Shown here in pieces: positions 33,159 to 43,439 of a DNA stretch of 64,000 nt (position 1 is its first letter; each line of letters begins with the position of its first letter). The notes under the pieces were generated by a model, which saw only the letters and a program-made list of their open reading frames with translations, was not told the origin of the DNA and made no database searches. The stretch is from positions 6,756 to 70,755 of the forward strand of contig JARLHX010000223.1 of assembly GCA_031292035.1 (NCBI GenBank). Reading direction: 5' to 3'. The position numbers were made by a program, and so were the translations under genes. This DNA is from Negativicutes bacterium. Its GTDB lineage: Bacteria > Bacillota_C > Negativicutes > Sporomusales_B > JARLHX01.

Positions 33159-33174
33159 TTGGCGCAGCCTTTTT

Positions 33175-34482
33175 CTAACCTTTCAGGTCAGCCTTGCCGA
33201 TGACTGCATCTTTCGCCGGAATAGCCAGCACAGACAGTGTCGCCAGCAGCGCAAAGGCCGCCAGGAAATACATTCCACCCGTGGTGGAACCTGTTGCGTC
33301 TTTGATAAACCCAACAGCATACGGCCCAAAGAAACCGCCCAAATTGCCTGTTGAGTTGATGATGGCGATGCCGACAGCCGCCGTTCCCTCGCTCAGGAAG
33401 ATATTCGGCAGGGTCCAGAAGGTGCCGACAAAGCAATAGATACCTGCGGTGCTGACGCAGATCCACAGCAGCGACAGCCACAAATCAGTGGTCATTGTCA
33501 AGGCAATCAGACCGAAGAACGCGACTGAAATCGGCAACGCCACATGATAGCGGCGCTCCTGGGTTTTGTCCGAATGTCTCGCCACCAATACCATGGCAAT
33601 AACGCCGCAGACATAGGGAATCATCGAGATAAGGCCGATCTGGGTGTTGGTGATGACTTTGGACAGCGCCCGCAGAAGCTGCGGCATCCACATGCCCAGG
33701 CCATACAGGGCGATGACATAGCAAAGATAACTGAAGGCAAGATGCCATACCCGGAACTGACCGAACACCGCCCACTTGTTGACAGGCATCTTGGCCGACT
33801 TTGCGTCGTGTTCTGATTTCAGCTCATTACAAAGCCAGTCTTTTTCTTCCTGGGTGAGAAATTTAGCCTGTTCCGGCCGGTCGGTCATGACCCCCAGAGT
33901 TACAATTCCCAGCACGACCGCAGGGATACCCTCGATAACGAAGAGCCACCGCCAGCCAGGCATGCCGAACCACTGAACATTGTCCATGATCCAGGTGGAA
34001 ACAGGTCCGGCGACGATGTTGGCCAGCGCCATGCCGCACATAAACACCGCCACCGTCTTGCCCAGATGCCTGGCCGGGAACCAGAAGGTAAGGTACAAAA
34101 TCATACAGGGGTAGAAACCGGCTTCAGCGATGCCGAGCAAAAACCGCAAAATCCCCACATGAGTGGCAGTCTGGGCATAGCCGGTAAGGATAGTGACGAT
34201 ACCCCAGCTGATGAGGATGCGGGCAATCCAGATGCGGGCGCCGATTCTATGCATGAGAACATTGCTGGGAACCTCGAAAAAGAAATAGGCGATAAAAAAG
34301 ATCCCGGCAAGCATACCAAAGGCACTGGCGCTAATCCCCAGGGCTTTGTTCATTTCAAGAGCGGCGAAACCGATGTTTACCCGGTCCAACATGGCTACGA
34401 TGTAAAGAAGCATGATATAAGGCACAAGTCGCCACCGCAGCTTACTCATCAGTTTCTCTTCGCTGAACGCAGAATTGACCAT
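33175..34482 (-). CDS. MFS organic-acid transporter, ACS family (copy 1)
   Basis: 435 residues, twelve predicted membrane helices, of the anion:cation symporter family (typical substrates: hexuronates, tartrate, aldonates). The first helices read KLRWRLVPYIMLLYIVAMLD and RVNIGFAALEMNKALGISAS, the family's N-terminal signature. The start follows AAGGGGGAT. The protein is nearly colinear with the transporter at 48376-49698 along its whole length, implying duplication. It lies downstream of the ilvD-like gene and upstream of the sensor kinase, so it is probably the uptake system for the acid processed by this cluster. Confidence 0.9.
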   Translation of the reverse strand: MVNSAFSEEKLMSKLRWRLVPYIMLLYIVAMLDRVNIGFAALEMNKALGISASAFGMLAGIFFIAYFFFEVPSNVLMHRIGARIWIARILISWGIVTILTGYAQTATHVGILRFLLGIAEAGFYPCMILYLTFWFPARHLGKTVAVFMCGMALANIVAGPVSTWIMDNVQWFGMPGWRWLFVIEGIPAVVLGIVTLGVMTDRPEQAKFLTQEEKDWLCNELKSEHDAKSAKMPVNKWAVFGQFRVWHLAFSYLCYVIALYGLGMWMPQLLRALSKVITNTQIGLISMIPYVCGVIAMVLVARHSDKTQERRYHVALPISVAFFGLIALTMTTDLWLSLLWICVSTAGIYCFVGTFWTLPNIFLSEGTAAVGIAIINSTGNLGGFFGPYAVGFIKDATGSTTGGMYFLAAFALLATLSVLAIPAKDAVIGKADLKG

Positions 34483-34717
34483 AACTTGATCCCCCTTTTA
34501 TTGAACTATTTGACGATAGATAACTTTCAGACAATTTTTGGTCTTTCTCTCCCCCCTATGTGCCAGAGCCATACAGTTCAATTACTACTGCTTCATACCG
34601 AACAAATTATCATGGCAAAATACATGCTTCTTCTGCTACTGCCCGGACTTTTGCTTTTAACGTTGATAACTCTGAAAATTTTTGCTGCCCCCCCGGGGTC
34701 CTTTTGCTATTATTACA

Positions 34718-34764
34718 GCCCTGGGGAAAAGGCGCCTTATGCTCACCGCGCCTTTTCCCCGGGC
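34718..34764 (-). terminator. Hairpin between ilvD copy 1 and the MFS gene
   Basis: GCCCtGGGGAAAAGGCGC and GCGCCTTTTCCCCgGGC form a very stable stem about 50 bases beyond the ilvD stop, inside the 330-base gap 34483-34811. No T-run follows on the minus strand, so it may be an RNA-stabilising or attenuating element rather than a full terminator. Nothing else is recognised in the gap. Confidence 0.5.
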
Positions 34765-34811
34765 GTTACCTACCGGGCTGGATGCTTTGTCAATCCGCTG
34801 TGTTTCAGATC

Positions 34812-36488
34812 CTACCTTTTGAAAACCGCTCCGGCCATCGCGGAGGTTACAAGGCGGGCGTATCTGTCAAGGTAGCTTCCCGGCTTGACGTGTTCCTGTT
34901 TCGGCTGGACCCAGGCCGCCTTTCTTCTCGCCATTTCCTCGGCGCTGACCCGCAGTTGGACCGTCCCGGCGGGAATGTCAATTTCGACGATGTCGCCTTC
35001 GGCGATGAGAGCGATCGGCCCGCCATCAGCCGCCTCGGGTGAAATATGGCCTATCGCCGCCCCGGCCGTCGCGCCGGAAAATCGGCCGTCGGTGATAAGG
35101 GCGACTTCCTTGCCGAGTCCCATCCCAACGATGGCGGCGGTGGGTGTCAGCATCTCGCGCATTCCCGGCCCGCCCTTGGGGCCTTCGTAGCGGACGACGA
35201 CAACGTCGCCGGGATTGATTTTGCCGCCATAAATCGCCGCCACTGCCGGTTCCTCCTGATCGAAAACCCGGGCCGGACCCGTGTGCCGAAGCATCTCCGG
35301 GGCCACGGCCGCGCTCTTGCAGATAGCCCCTTCCGGAGCAAGGTTACCGTAGAGGATTTGCAGGCCGCCTTTTGCCGAATAAGGCTCGGCCATCGGCCTG
35401 ATCACGTTACTGTTGATCACCCGGGCGTCTTTCACGTTTTCCCTGATGGTTTTTCCTGTCACAGTCAGCGCGTTTTCGTGCAAAAGCCCGCTTGCAGCCA
35501 GCTGATTCATGAGGGCCGCGATGCCGCCGGCGCAGTGGACGTCGGCCGGATAGTGCCCGCCGGCTGCCGGTCTCATTTTGACGAGGTGAGGGATTTCCTG
35601 GGCCTTCCGGGCAAAGGTATTGATATCGAAGTCGATTCCCGCTTCCTGGGCAAGAGCGGTCAGATGCAGCACCGTGTTGGTGGAACCGCCGATAGCCAGA
35701 TCGACGGCGATGGCGTTTTCGATGGCGTCCAGGGTAATGATGCTTGAGGGGAGGATGTCCTTCTCGTACAGCTCCATGATTTTCATGCCCGTTTCTTTCG
35801 CCAGGGCGAGCCTTCTGCCGGTCGCAGCCGGAACGGCGCTGCCTGGCAGCACCATCCCCAGGGCCTCGGCCAGAAAATTCATCGAGTTCGCCGTCCCGAG
35901 CAGATTGCAGGCGCCACAGCCCGGCAAAGCGTCGCGCTCTCTGCGGCCCAGCTCTTCGAGAGTGATAATGCCCCGCGCGACATCGCCCTGGGCGGCCATC
36001 AGATCGGTGTAGCCGATTTCTGCCCCGTCCACACAGCCTGTGGCCATCGGTCCGCCGCTGATCATAATGGCGGGGATATTCAGCCGGACTGCGGCCATGA
36101 GCAGGCCGGGAGTTATTTTGTCGCAGTTGGTGACAAGGACCATGGCGTCATACTGGTGAGCGTTGACCATACATTCCACCGAATCGCAGATCAGTTCGCG
36201 GCTGGCCAGCGGATAATGCATGCCATAGTTTCCCTGGGCGATCCCGTCGCAGATCGCTATTGTCGGAAACTCGACCGGCGTGCCTCCTGCGGCGATAACG
36301 CCTTCTCTGACCGCTTTGGCGATGCTGTCAAGATGAACGTGTCCCGGCATGGTCTCATTCTGGGTGTTGACAATCGCCACCAGCGGCTTTTCCAGGTCTT
36401 GCGGCAAAAATCCCATCGAGTAGTACAGCGCCCGGTGGGTCGCCCTTTCCAGCCCTTTCGTCGTTATGTGACTGCGCATCTTTTTCAT
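34812..36488 (-). CDS. ilvD: IlvD/Edd-family dehydratase (copy 1)
   Basis: 558 residues of the dihydroxy-acid/sugar-acid dehydratase family, which converts 2,3-dihydroxy acids to 2-oxo-3-deoxy acids with an Fe-S cluster. Cluster cysteines sit in [10 protein letters not shown] and [16 protein letters not shown]. The first cysteine of the E. coli type is replaced ([13 protein letters not shown]), as in Bacillus IlvD. The glycine-rich [13 protein letters not shown] and the DGRFSGAT active-site region are intact. The ATG at 36486-36488 follows AGGGAG. Neighbours (LarA-like, MFS, PanB-like) rather than ilvB/ilvC suggest an aldonic-acid substrate, but branched-chain dihydroxy-acid dehydratase remains possible. 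Confidence 0.88.
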   Translation of the reverse strand: MKKMRSHITTKGLERATHRALYYSMGFLPQDLEKPLVAIVNTQNETMPGHVHLDSIAKAVREGVIAAGGTPVEFPTIAICDGIAQGNYGMHYPLASRELICDSVECMVNAHQYDAMVLVTNCDKITPGLLMAAVRLNIPAIMISGGPMATGCVDGAEIGYTDLMAAQGDVARGIITLEELGRRERDALPGCGACNLLGTANSMNFLAEALGMVLPGSAVPAATGRRLALAKETGMKIMELYEKDILPSSIITLDAIENAIAVDLAIGGSTNTVLHLTALAQEAGIDFDINTFARKAQEIPHLVKMRPAAGGHYPADVHCAGGIAALMNQLAASGLLHENALTVTGKTIRENVKDARVINSNVIRPMAEPYSAKGGLQILYGNLAPEGAICKSAAVAPEMLRHTGPARVFDQEEPAVAAIYGGKINPGDVVVVRYEGPKGGPGMREMLTPTAAIVGMGLGKEVALITDGRFSGATAGAAIGHISPEAADGGPIALIAEGDIVEIDIPAGTVQLRVSAEEMARRKAAWVQPKQEHVKPGSYLDRYARLVTSAMAGAVFKR

Positions 36489-36745
36489 CCCGCCATCTCC
36501 CTTTATCAATTTTTCACCAGTGCCTTTAAGTCATCTGCTGTGAGCCTCTGCCCCGCTTTTTGCGCCTGCGGATATCCGGCCTGCGGTTCCTCCGGCAAAA
36601 TAAAATACTGTCCCGACATCTTTCGCTTGAGACAGTATTTTGACAAAACAAGGTTCTCACCTTCGCACATATTTGTCTTCCCGATGTAGATTTCTTGTCA
36701 GATTTGCAGCTGTCGATTCCTGCGTACAGCTTTCGCCCCAAGAGG

Positions 36746-38008
36746 CTACAGCAGGGTACCGTCCGCTGCGAAGCGCATCGTCAAAGGCTTGCCGAGGATT
36801 TCGACATCACGGTTGTCGCCCGCTTCGGCTAACAGAGTATCGGAAATTTCAATCTCGCCAAGAGCCAGCGTATTCTTGATCCGGACCACCTTATGCCGTC
36901 CGGGTTCGACCAAAACGCAGGTTTTCAGCGCGACGGCAATGGCTTCCCGGTCATTGTCCATCGTCATCGGTACTTTCACCGTTCCGAGCACGATCTTAGA
37001 CGTAAAGGCGTTCATATACCCTTTCACCGGATCGATCTTGGAAACCAGGCGCCGGGTTGTCACGTCGGCCATGCCGACGCCCAGCGCATTGCCGTGCGTC
37101 TCGGGGGTAAGATCGAGCACGGCCAGCCGCTGGTAAACCGGTCCTCCTGTGAGGTCAACGGCATAACGGCCCGTGATGTTCGGGTCCATACCGTCGCCGC
37201 TGATATTTTTTCCCAGTTGTTCGACAATCAGGACGTCAAAGCGGTCGAATAAGATGCGGGGCATGAGTCCCCAGGCCTTTTGCAGCAGCTCCGGCTCCCG
37301 CCCTTCAATCTGATCCGTCGGCACGGCCTCAATGATCGCCGGCTGGTCATAGGCGTTTTCGACGATCGCCAGCCCCATAAGGACAGGCAACTTGTTGCAT
37401 ATGATACGAAAGTTTTCCAGGAGCAGCGGCCCAAAACCGTCTACGCTGAACCGGGCGTGCAGCGCATCGGCTCCCCGCTGTTTGCCGCCGCCGATGGAAA
37501 TCATTTTGACCAAACCGCTCTCGAAGCGGTAGCGAAAGGCGGTGTGCGGCTTGACGCGTCCGATGGCGATAATTCCGTCGGCATGTGCGGCGTTCCGGTC
37601 GAAATAAACCGGCGAACCCGAATCCAGGCTCCCAAGCTCCACCGTCTCCAGCGAAGAAAGAATCGGCGCGCCAATCCGTTCTTCGGTAATGCCGAAGCCG
37701 CGCAGTACTTCGATTTGCCCTTCCGCAGTCGCGCCGCCGTGACTGCCCATGGCCGGCACGACGAACGGGACAGCCTGCCGCCGCTTCAATTCCCGCACGG
37801 CAGCTGTGACGATCTCGTCTATTTTTGCTATTCCCCGGCTTCCAACCAATACCGCGACCCGATCTCCCGGCTTAATAAGCTGATGGATCTCCGGCCGGGA
37901 AAATTGTCCGGTCACCGCGGCGTCGACATCCGCCAGGCATGCTTCGGCAAATTTCTGCCGAATTTTGACCATCCTGGGAAAAGCCATATCCAGATACTCG
38001 TCCAGCAA
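36746..38008 (-). CDS. LarA-like (DUF2088) nickel-pincer family protein, copy 1
   Basis: 420 residues of a LarA homologue group distinct from true LarA. Counterparts of the catalytic and tether residues are visible: His90 (AMGSHGGATAEGQ), His155 (GRVKPHTAF), Lys176 (SIGGGKQRGAD) and His184 (ADALHARF). Some LarA homologues are known to epimerise aldonates and other 2-hydroxy acids. The start is probably the TTG at 38006-38008, which follows GGAGGGGAG; an ATG seven codons later lacks a clear site. It is the first gene ahead of ilvD copy 1, fitting an epimerase that supplies the dehydratase with the right C2 stereoisomer. That role is inference. Confidence 0.8.
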   Translation of the reverse strand: MLDEYLDMAFPRMVKIRQKFAEACLADVDAAVTGQFSRPEIHQLIKPGDRVAVLVGSRGIAKIDEIVTAAVRELKRRQAVPFVVPAMGSHGGATAEGQIEVLRGFGITEERIGAPILSSLETVELGSLDSGSPVYFDRNAAHADGIIAIGRVKPHTAFRYRFESGLVKMISIGGGKQRGADALHARFSVDGFGPLLLENFRIICNKLPVLMGLAIVENAYDQPAIIEAVPTDQIEGREPELLQKAWGLMPRILFDRFDVLIVEQLGKNISGDGMDPNITGRYAVDLTGGPVYQRLAVLDLTPETHGNALGVGMADVTTRRLVSKIDPVKGYMNAFTSKIVLGTVKVPMTMDNDREAIAVALKTCVLVEPGRHKVVRIKNTLALGEIEISDTLLAEAGDNRDVEILGKPLTMRFAADGTLL

Positions 38009-38173
38009 ACTGCTCCCCTCCGCTTCTTTGTTCCTTTGATAAAATGTTCGCTGTCTTTAAAGGGTGACCTACGGATTTTCTTGACCAGCGATATCATTTT
38101 TTTGTCGTGGTAAGACGAAGGACTCACTTTTCGCAAAGTGAGTCCAAAGGGAAAATTGACCAGCTGATCATTA

Positions 38174-39496
38174 TTACAAAATGGCGCTTAAGACCAGGAC
38201 TCCGATAAGACCAGTGAGGGAAATAAGCGATGAATACACCGTTCTGACTTTCATCGTATCGATAAGCGACAGGCCGAAATATTCCTTAAACATCCAAAAT
38301 CCAGGGTCATTGACATGAGAACAAAATACAGTACCGCAAGCTGTGGCGAGCACCATTAACTCGGGGTTAATACCAACAGTACTCAATAACGGCAATACGA
38401 TTCCTGATGCCATTGTCACCGCAACAGTCGATGAACCGACGGAAATTCTGATAACAGCCCCCACGAACCACGCCAGCAGATAAGGATTCATCTGCAGTCC
38501 CATGGTCATTGCCTTGATAGACTTTGCAACTCCCGAGTCGACAATGACTTGCTTGAATGCGCCGCCGGCGGCTATGACCAATATGATCATGGCAATCGCT
38601 TTTACAGCCGAGGCATTGATTTTTGCAACTTCAGCCATCTTCATCCCACGGGCAATTCCCAGAAAATACATAGCGAAAAGCACAGCAATAAATAAAGCAA
38701 TCGGCGCGCTTCCAAAAAAACCTAAATATATTTGCAGCGGATCGTTCTTCGCCAGGAAAAGTTCGCCGACGGTGCTAACCGCTATGAGAAATACCGGCAG
38801 CAAGGCAGAAAATATGCTGATTCCAAAGCCAGGCATTTCGTCTTCTTTTAATTGTTTTGTGCTGATTAATCCCTCTGGCATGACTGATTTGATCTTCTTG
38901 ACCCATTTCGTTCTTGAATAGAATACGCCAAATAATGTAGCAGCAATTATGGCAATCGGCAGGCCCAAAAGCAGAGTCTTTCCCATATTGGCATTGAAGA
39001 CAACGGCCACTGCCGCAGGCCCCGGATGCGGCGGCAGAAAAGCATGTGTTGCGGCCAAGCCTACAATACCGGGCAGACCTATGTATAATAAGGGTAATTT
39101 AGTTTCAGCAGCAACGGTGTATATAATTGGTATCAATACAACGAAACCTGCTTCAAAAAACATCGTAATTCCAATAATAATGGCTGTTGCCAACATCGAC
39201 CACTGAACATTTTTCAGGCCGAACTTTTTGATAAGGGTGTCGGCGATTCTTTGGGCCGCGCCGGATTCAGCCAATAATTTACCCAGCATAGCGCCAAAGG
39301 CCAGGATTAGGATTAGGCTTTTTAACTGATCGCCAATCCCGTTATATATTGATTTAGTAATTTCATTCAGATGCATGCCTTCCATCAGGCCAACGGCTAT
39401 GGATGCCAGCATCAATGAGATAAAACCGTCGAGACCCAAAACCACCATAAGCACTAATATCAAAGCCACTCCGACAAAAACTAAAAATATTGACAA
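38174..39496 (-). CDS. GntP-family gluconate/aldonate permease
   Basis: 440 residues, strongly hydrophobic with about twelve or more helices. Typical GntP segments are LILILAFGAMLGKLLAESGA, FEAGFVVLIPIIYTVAAETK, and GLAATHAFLPPHPGPAAVAV, the last being the family signature. GntP proteins import gluconate and related sugar acids with protons. The start is a TTG at 39494-39496 behind GGAGATG. It follows the DapA-like aldolase gene by 46 bases and the dehydratase gene precedes that, giving a transport-dehydrate-cleave module for a sugar acid. This makes aldonate import the best supported role. Confidence 0.92.
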   Translation of the reverse strand: MSIFLVFVGVALILVLMVVLGLDGFISLMLASIAVGLMEGMHLNEITKSIYNGIGDQLKSLILILAFGAMLGKLLAESGAAQRIADTLIKKFGLKNVQWSMLATAIIIGITMFFEAGFVVLIPIIYTVAAETKLPLLYIGLPGIVGLAATHAFLPPHPGPAAVAVVFNANMGKTLLLGLPIAIIAATLFGVFYSRTKWVKKIKSVMPEGLISTKQLKEDEMPGFGISIFSALLPVFLIAVSTVGELFLAKNDPLQIYLGFFGSAPIALFIAVLFAMYFLGIARGMKMAEVAKINASAVKAIAMIILVIAAGGAFKQVIVDSGVAKSIKAMTMGLQMNPYLLAWFVGAVIRISVGSSTVAVTMASGIVLPLLSTVGINPELMVLATACGTVFCSHVNDPGFWMFKEYFGLSLIDTMKVRTVYSSLISLTGLIGVLVLSAIL

Positions 39497-39542
39497 CTAA
39501 ATCATCTCCGTCAATTTAAATTTTATATTTTGTCAAATTAAC

Positions 39543-40436
39543 CTATACCAATTTTTTTATACTTTCTTCAATAAAATTCAACTCATGCTTTGTGAGATCG
39601 CGGAAGGGGAATCTTGCCGGCCCCATGTGAAATCCCTGCAGTTCCAGCACACCTTTATAAGCCATAACCGGCATGACGGATCGGAGTGTATCGCGGATCC
39701 GCATCACTTGCTGCTGCGCTTTTCTCGCTGCATCCAGATCGTCGGCTATAAAATGCCGATAAATGCTGCTTGCCAGTTCGGGAAATACTCCGGCCGTAAC
39801 GATGATGCCCCCATCCCCGCCAGCCTGCAAAACCGGAAGGAGCTGCGCATCATTGCCGGTAATAATCTGGAAATCGGGGTCATCAACAACAAGCTGGTAT
39901 TGAAGAATGGTTTCGAAATTCATACTGCTGTCTTTTATCCCGCGAACATTCCCACACCGTTCCACTACATTTTTTAGAACGCCGGCCGAAATCGGATTTT
40001 GTGTCAAACCGCTCATATTGTAAAGATATAATGACATGTCGCCCACATGTTCGGAAATGATCTGGAAATAGCGAATAAGGGTCTGTTCATCATATTTATG
40101 ATAATAAGGGGCGGTAACCGAAACTTTATTGATGCCATGACAACCTGCGAATTGGATCAGCCGGTCTAGATCCCGCAAATTTAATGCCGTTATGTTAAAA
40201 ATTATATCTGTTCCGCTTGCGGCTCCCTCTTGCGCAGCAAGCAGCAGTTCTTCCCGTTCCTCCACCGTCAGATTTGCAAACTCTCCGGATGTGCCGGAAA
40301 CCAAGATACCACTGACGCCATTTGCAGTAATATAATTGATCAGTTTTTTGTATTCACCGCAATTTACACTGCCATCGTCACAGTATGGTGTTACAACCGG
40401 TGCCAGAGTCCCTTTCCTTACCTTTTCATATCCCAC
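39543..40436 (-). CDS. DapA/NanA-family 2-keto-3-deoxy-acid aldolase
   Basis: 297-residue class I lyase of the dihydrodipicolinate synthase family. The N-terminal motif VSGTSGEFANLTVEER, the tyrosine in SLYLYNMSGLTQN and the Schiff-base lysine in VRGIKDSSMNFE (about residue 165) are in place. The YN-P motif of true DapA is changed to YNMSGLT, favouring a 2-keto-3-deoxy sugar-acid aldolase over lysine synthesis. The start is a GTG at 40434-40436 after AGGGGAT. Flanked by an IlvD/Edd dehydratase upstream and a GntP permease downstream, it most likely cleaves the 2-keto-3-deoxy product to pyruvate and an aldehyde. Confidence 0.88.
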   Translation of the reverse strand: MGYEKVRKGTLAPVVTPYCDDGSVNCGEYKKLINYITANGVSGILVSGTSGEFANLTVEEREELLLAAQEGAASGTDIIFNITALNLRDLDRLIQFAGCHGINKVSVTAPYYHKYDEQTLIRYFQIISEHVGDMSLYLYNMSGLTQNPISAGVLKNVVERCGNVRGIKDSSMNFETILQYQLVVDDPDFQIITGNDAQLLPVLQAGGDGGIIVTAGVFPELASSIYRHFIADDLDAARKAQQQVMRIRDTLRSVMPVMAYKGVLELQGFHMGPARFPFRDLTKHELNFIEESIKKLV

Positions 40437-40553
40437 TATAATTCATCCCCTGTTCTTATCTTAATTGTTATTGCTAAAAGGGCAGACGCAAACTAACCCC
40501 CTCCACGACATGAATGAGCGGCGGCAAATCCTTGATCAATTTTCAATTTGTTC

Positions 40554-42242
40554 TTATTTCAGGATTGCCCCTTCATTGGCTGAGGATACACTTTTTGCAT
40601 ATCTCGCCAAATAACTTTGGGTGGTTTTCACTTGAAACGGAGGCAGTTCTGAAATGCGTTTTTTGATTTCTTCATCAGATAAATGAACATTGATCTGTCT
40701 TTCGTTTATGTTTATCGCAATGACGTCCCCGTCTTTTAAGGCCGCAATGGCGCCCCGTTGTGCAGCTTCCGGCGATATATGGCCAATACAGGGGCCGCGT
40801 GTCGCTCCGGAAAATCTGCCATCGGTGATTAACGCGACGGATTCGGAATATCCCATACCAACCAATGCGGCGGTTGCGGTTAGCATTTCGCGCATGCCAG
40901 GTCCGCCTTTTGGTCCTTCATTACGGATTACAATCACATCACCGGCCTGAACCTTCTGGTCATATATTGCCGCAGTTGCTTCCTCTTCACTTTCAAAGCA
41001 TCTTGCCGGCCCGGTATGAACCCGCATTCCGGGAACGACGCCACTTTGTTTTATCACACAGCCATCGGGAGCCAGGTTACCATGCAAAATAGCAATCGAA
41101 CCTTCTTTAGCGTTGGCCTCCGTGATAGGACGAATGACATTGTGATCCTGTTCAACAACATCTTCCATATTCTCGCGCAGTGTTTTCCCGTTAACAGTCA
41201 TCATATCCAAATTCTCTACATGGGAGAACTCCCTGATTATCCCATACACTCCGCCGGCTTTATCCAAATCAAGCATGGTATAGTCGCCTGAGGGTTTTAT
41301 TTTTGCCAGATAGGGAGTTTGTCGCGATATTTTTTCAATATCAGCCAGGCTCATATGCAGCTTCGCTTCATGAGCAATCGCAGGGAGATGAAGCGTAATA
41401 TTCGTTGAGCCGCCGGCACTTAAACAAACCTTTGTGGAAAAATCCAACATCTCTTGGGTTACAATATCCCGGGGACAAATATTTTCTTCCACCAATCGGA
41501 CAATCTCCATGCCGCTTTCTTTTGCAATCCAGTTCTTCTTGCCGGTTACCGCATGGGCGCAGGCACAGCCCGGCATAGTAAGCCCCATAGCTTCTGCCGC
41601 AACAGACATGCTATTAGCCGTTCCCATCATGGCGCAAGATCCGGGACCAGGCGACAATATTTTTTCCATATATTCATATTCATTCCTGGCTATTTTCCCT
41701 TGTTTCAGTCGCCCGGCCATTTCTTTCAGTTCATAGGTAGCATACGATTTGCCCTTGTATTCAGCCGGCAGCATAGGCCCGCCGGTTACTAAAATTGCCG
41801 GAATGTTGATTCTCAGCATCGCCATCAGCATGGCCGGAACTATTTTGTCGCAGCCGCCGATTAAAACGATGCCGTCAAGCTGCTGGGCATTGACAAATAC
41901 CTCTATTGAATCTGCAATGATTTCTCGGCTGGGAAGAACATTACACATGCCGCTATGGCCCTGGGTAAAGCCGTCACAGATTGATATGGTGTTTACTTCA
42001 AAGGGGACACCGCCGGCAAGCCTTACTCCGTCTTTTACTATTTGCCCAATCCGGTTCAAATGGATATGACCCGGGTGCATTTCATTAAACGTGTTGATTA
42101 CGCCAATAAAGGGCCGTTTCATTTCATCATTTGTCAGGCCCATCCCGTGGAAATGAGCTCTTGGCCCCGCCATACTCAAGCCATTGACAACCTTAGAACT
42201 GCGATAACGCTTATCCTTATACTGAAAATCAAGCTCATCCAT
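40554..42242 (-). CDS. IlvD/Edd-family sugar-acid dehydratase (copy 2)
   Basis: 562 residues, related to copy 1 at 34812-36488 over its whole length. Cluster-region motifs are [16 protein letters not shown] and [15 protein letters not shown]: one of the two cysteines of copy 1's PGCGAC is lost (PGPGSC), while the cysteine aligning with the second is kept. [14 protein letters not shown] replaces the first E. coli-type cysteine. [15 protein letters not shown] and [12 protein letters not shown] are intact. It has an AGGAGG-like site (GGGAGGAAT). With the aldolase and GntP permease downstream it forms an aldonate or sugar-acid catabolic operon, probably controlled by the IclR regulator upstream. 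The exact sugar acid is not evident. Confidence 0.88.
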   Translation of the reverse strand: MDELDFQYKDKRYRSSKVVNGLSMAGPRAHFHGMGLTNDEMKRPFIGVINTFNEMHPGHIHLNRIGQIVKDGVRLAGGVPFEVNTISICDGFTQGHSGMCNVLPSREIIADSIEVFVNAQQLDGIVLIGGCDKIVPAMLMAMLRINIPAILVTGGPMLPAEYKGKSYATYELKEMAGRLKQGKIARNEYEYMEKILSPGPGSCAMMGTANSMSVAAEAMGLTMPGCACAHAVTGKKNWIAKESGMEIVRLVEENICPRDIVTQEMLDFSTKVCLSAGGSTNITLHLPAIAHEAKLHMSLADIEKISRQTPYLAKIKPSGDYTMLDLDKAGGVYGIIREFSHVENLDMMTVNGKTLRENMEDVVEQDHNVIRPITEANAKEGSIAILHGNLAPDGCVIKQSGVVPGMRVHTGPARCFESEEEATAAIYDQKVQAGDVIVIRNEGPKGGPGMREMLTATAALVGMGYSESVALITDGRFSGATRGPCIGHISPEAAQRGAIAALKDGDVIAININERQINVHLSDEEIKKRISELPPFQVKTTQSYLARYAKSVSSANEGAILK

Positions 42243-42287
42243 TGCTTATTCCTCCCATCGCCATTTACATTCGAAACTATCTTGCTA

Positions 42288-42315
42288 CGTATAGCCAAAT
42301 TTTGAGTAGTATACG
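42288..42315. promoter_or_regulatory. Inverted repeat ahead of the dehydratase operon
   Basis: CGTATA and TATACG, 16 bases apart, lie 45-75 bases upstream of dehydratase copy 2, just after the iclR stop. It could be an IclR-type operator; evidence is positional only. Confidence 0.3.
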
Positions 42316-42340
42316 CGTTCAATAATGCTATTACCACGGG

Positions 42341-43117
42341 TTACATCGACGACAATTGCTCCGTAATTTTTTGAGCAACATCAGTAAGGTCATTCTTAAA
42401 GGACAGTGCTTTTTCTTTACTGAAACGGTAGCTTGGCGCCACAATACCAATTGTTCCGATACACTGTTTATTACCCAGAAAAATTGGAGCTGAAATACAG
42501 ATTATATCGGGATTATGCTCCATAATATCCATGGCGAATCCCTGCTTTCTGATAGTTTCGAATTCGGCCTCCAAGCGACTTTGATCAACAATGGTATTCT
42601 CAGTATATTTTTTTAATTCTATGTTGCTAAAATAACTGTCAAGAAATTCTGTGTTTTGATTAGCAAGAATGGCCTTACCACTACTTGTGCAATATAAGGG
42701 CAGTTTCCAGCCGACTTTGAAGCGCAGAGCAATTTGGTTTTTGGCCTCCACTTTGCCTACATAAACACCTTCGTGATGGTTGAGAGCAACCAAGCTAATT
42801 GTTTCGCCTGAAAGATCATTTAAATATTTCATTTTATCTTTTGACAATTCAAATAAATAATCAGTTAACTGTATTTTCGTCGCCAAAGAAATTATTTGAT
42901 AACCAAGTCTAAATTTCTTTTGTATTTCATCCTTAACAACAAAGTCACATTCCGCCAATTCATTTAATATTCGATGAACGGTGCTTTTATTAAGGCCCGT
43001 AATTTTTGCTAACTCAGCAATACTTGTATATAAATTGGTCGAAAGAGCCATAATAATTTGCAGCGACTTTAAAGAGCTAAAATTGATCATTGTATTTTGC
43101 AAATCATCCTGTTTCAT
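42341..43117 (-). CDS. IclR-family transcriptional regulator (copy 1)
   Basis: 258 residues. The winged helix (residues about 10-70) reads SLKSLQIIMALSTNLYTSIA then ELAKITGLNKSTVHRILNEL. The effector domain contains GETISLVALNHHEGVYVGKV, LPLYCTSSGKAILANQ and ISAPIFLGNKQCIGTIGI. I set the start at the ATG 43115-43117, which has AAAGGGTGAG upstream; the frame is open for 80 more codons but the promoter lies there. It is followed by dehydratase copy 2, the aldolase and the GntP permease, which it probably represses (KdgR-like role). Sequence is clearly more AT-rich than its neighbours. Confidence 0.9.
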   Translation of the reverse strand: MKQDDLQNTMINFSSLKSLQIIMALSTNLYTSIAELAKITGLNKSTVHRILNELAECDFVVKDEIQKKFRLGYQIISLATKIQLTDYLFELSKDKMKYLNDLSGETISLVALNHHEGVYVGKVEAKNQIALRFKVGWKLPLYCTSSGKAILANQNTEFLDSYFSNIELKKYTENTIVDQSRLEAEFETIRKQGFAMDIMEHNPDIICISAPIFLGNKQCIGTIGIVAPSYRFSKEKALSFKNDLTDVAQKITEQLSSM

Positions 43118-43139
43118 ATATCGCTCACCCTTTCTTTTT

Positions 43140-43157
43140 CGTTCCATATATAGAACG
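43140..43157. promoter_or_regulatory. Palindrome in the iclR copy 1 leader, candidate autoregulatory operator
   Basis: CGTTC-CATATATA-GAACG is an 18-bp near-palindrome between the promoter and the start codon of the leftward iclR gene, a usual place for autorepression by IclR proteins. Confidence 0.5.
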
Positions 43158-43184
43158 TTCGTTTTATTTATGGATTTCGCGTTA

Positions 43185-43213
43185 ATAGTAACATATTTTA
43201 TAAAGTTAATCAA
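43185..43213 (-). promoter_or_regulatory. Sigma-A promoter of iclR copy 1
   Basis: On the minus strand, TTGATT (43208-43213), a 17-base spacer and TACTAT (43185-43190) lie about 70 bases upstream of the chosen iclR start. Confidence 0.65.
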
Positions 43214-43249
43214 TACTTTTACAGCCGTGCCAAAGATAACGCAAAATAA

Positions 43250-43274
43250 GGTTTTCCCAATTAAAAAGGGAACC
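43250..43274 (-). terminator. Possible terminator after fhs
   Basis: GGTTTTCCC and GGGAACC form an imperfect stem in the 320-base gap 43118-43439 between fhs and iclR copy 1, followed on the minus strand by TTATTTT. The stem is short and bulged. Besides this, the promoter and the operator described separately, nothing else is recognised in the gap. Confidence 0.35.
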
Positions 43275-43439
43275 TCTGAGGGCCAGGATAGGAAATGCCT
43301 AAATCCAATCCAATATACACAAAGAGGAACCCTTATAAACAATTTTATAACTATCAACTATCATGTTGGATGCTGCCGCTTCCGGGGGAAAAGAAGCTCT
43401 CAGTCGCAGCGCAGCTTTCGGCAAGATCGCCGGCCGATT

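Noticed and set aside
43268..43350. Inverted repeat GGGAACCTCT...AGAGGAACCC downstream of fhs
   Set aside because: The central two positions do not pair and the arms are over 40 bases apart, so it is probably chance.
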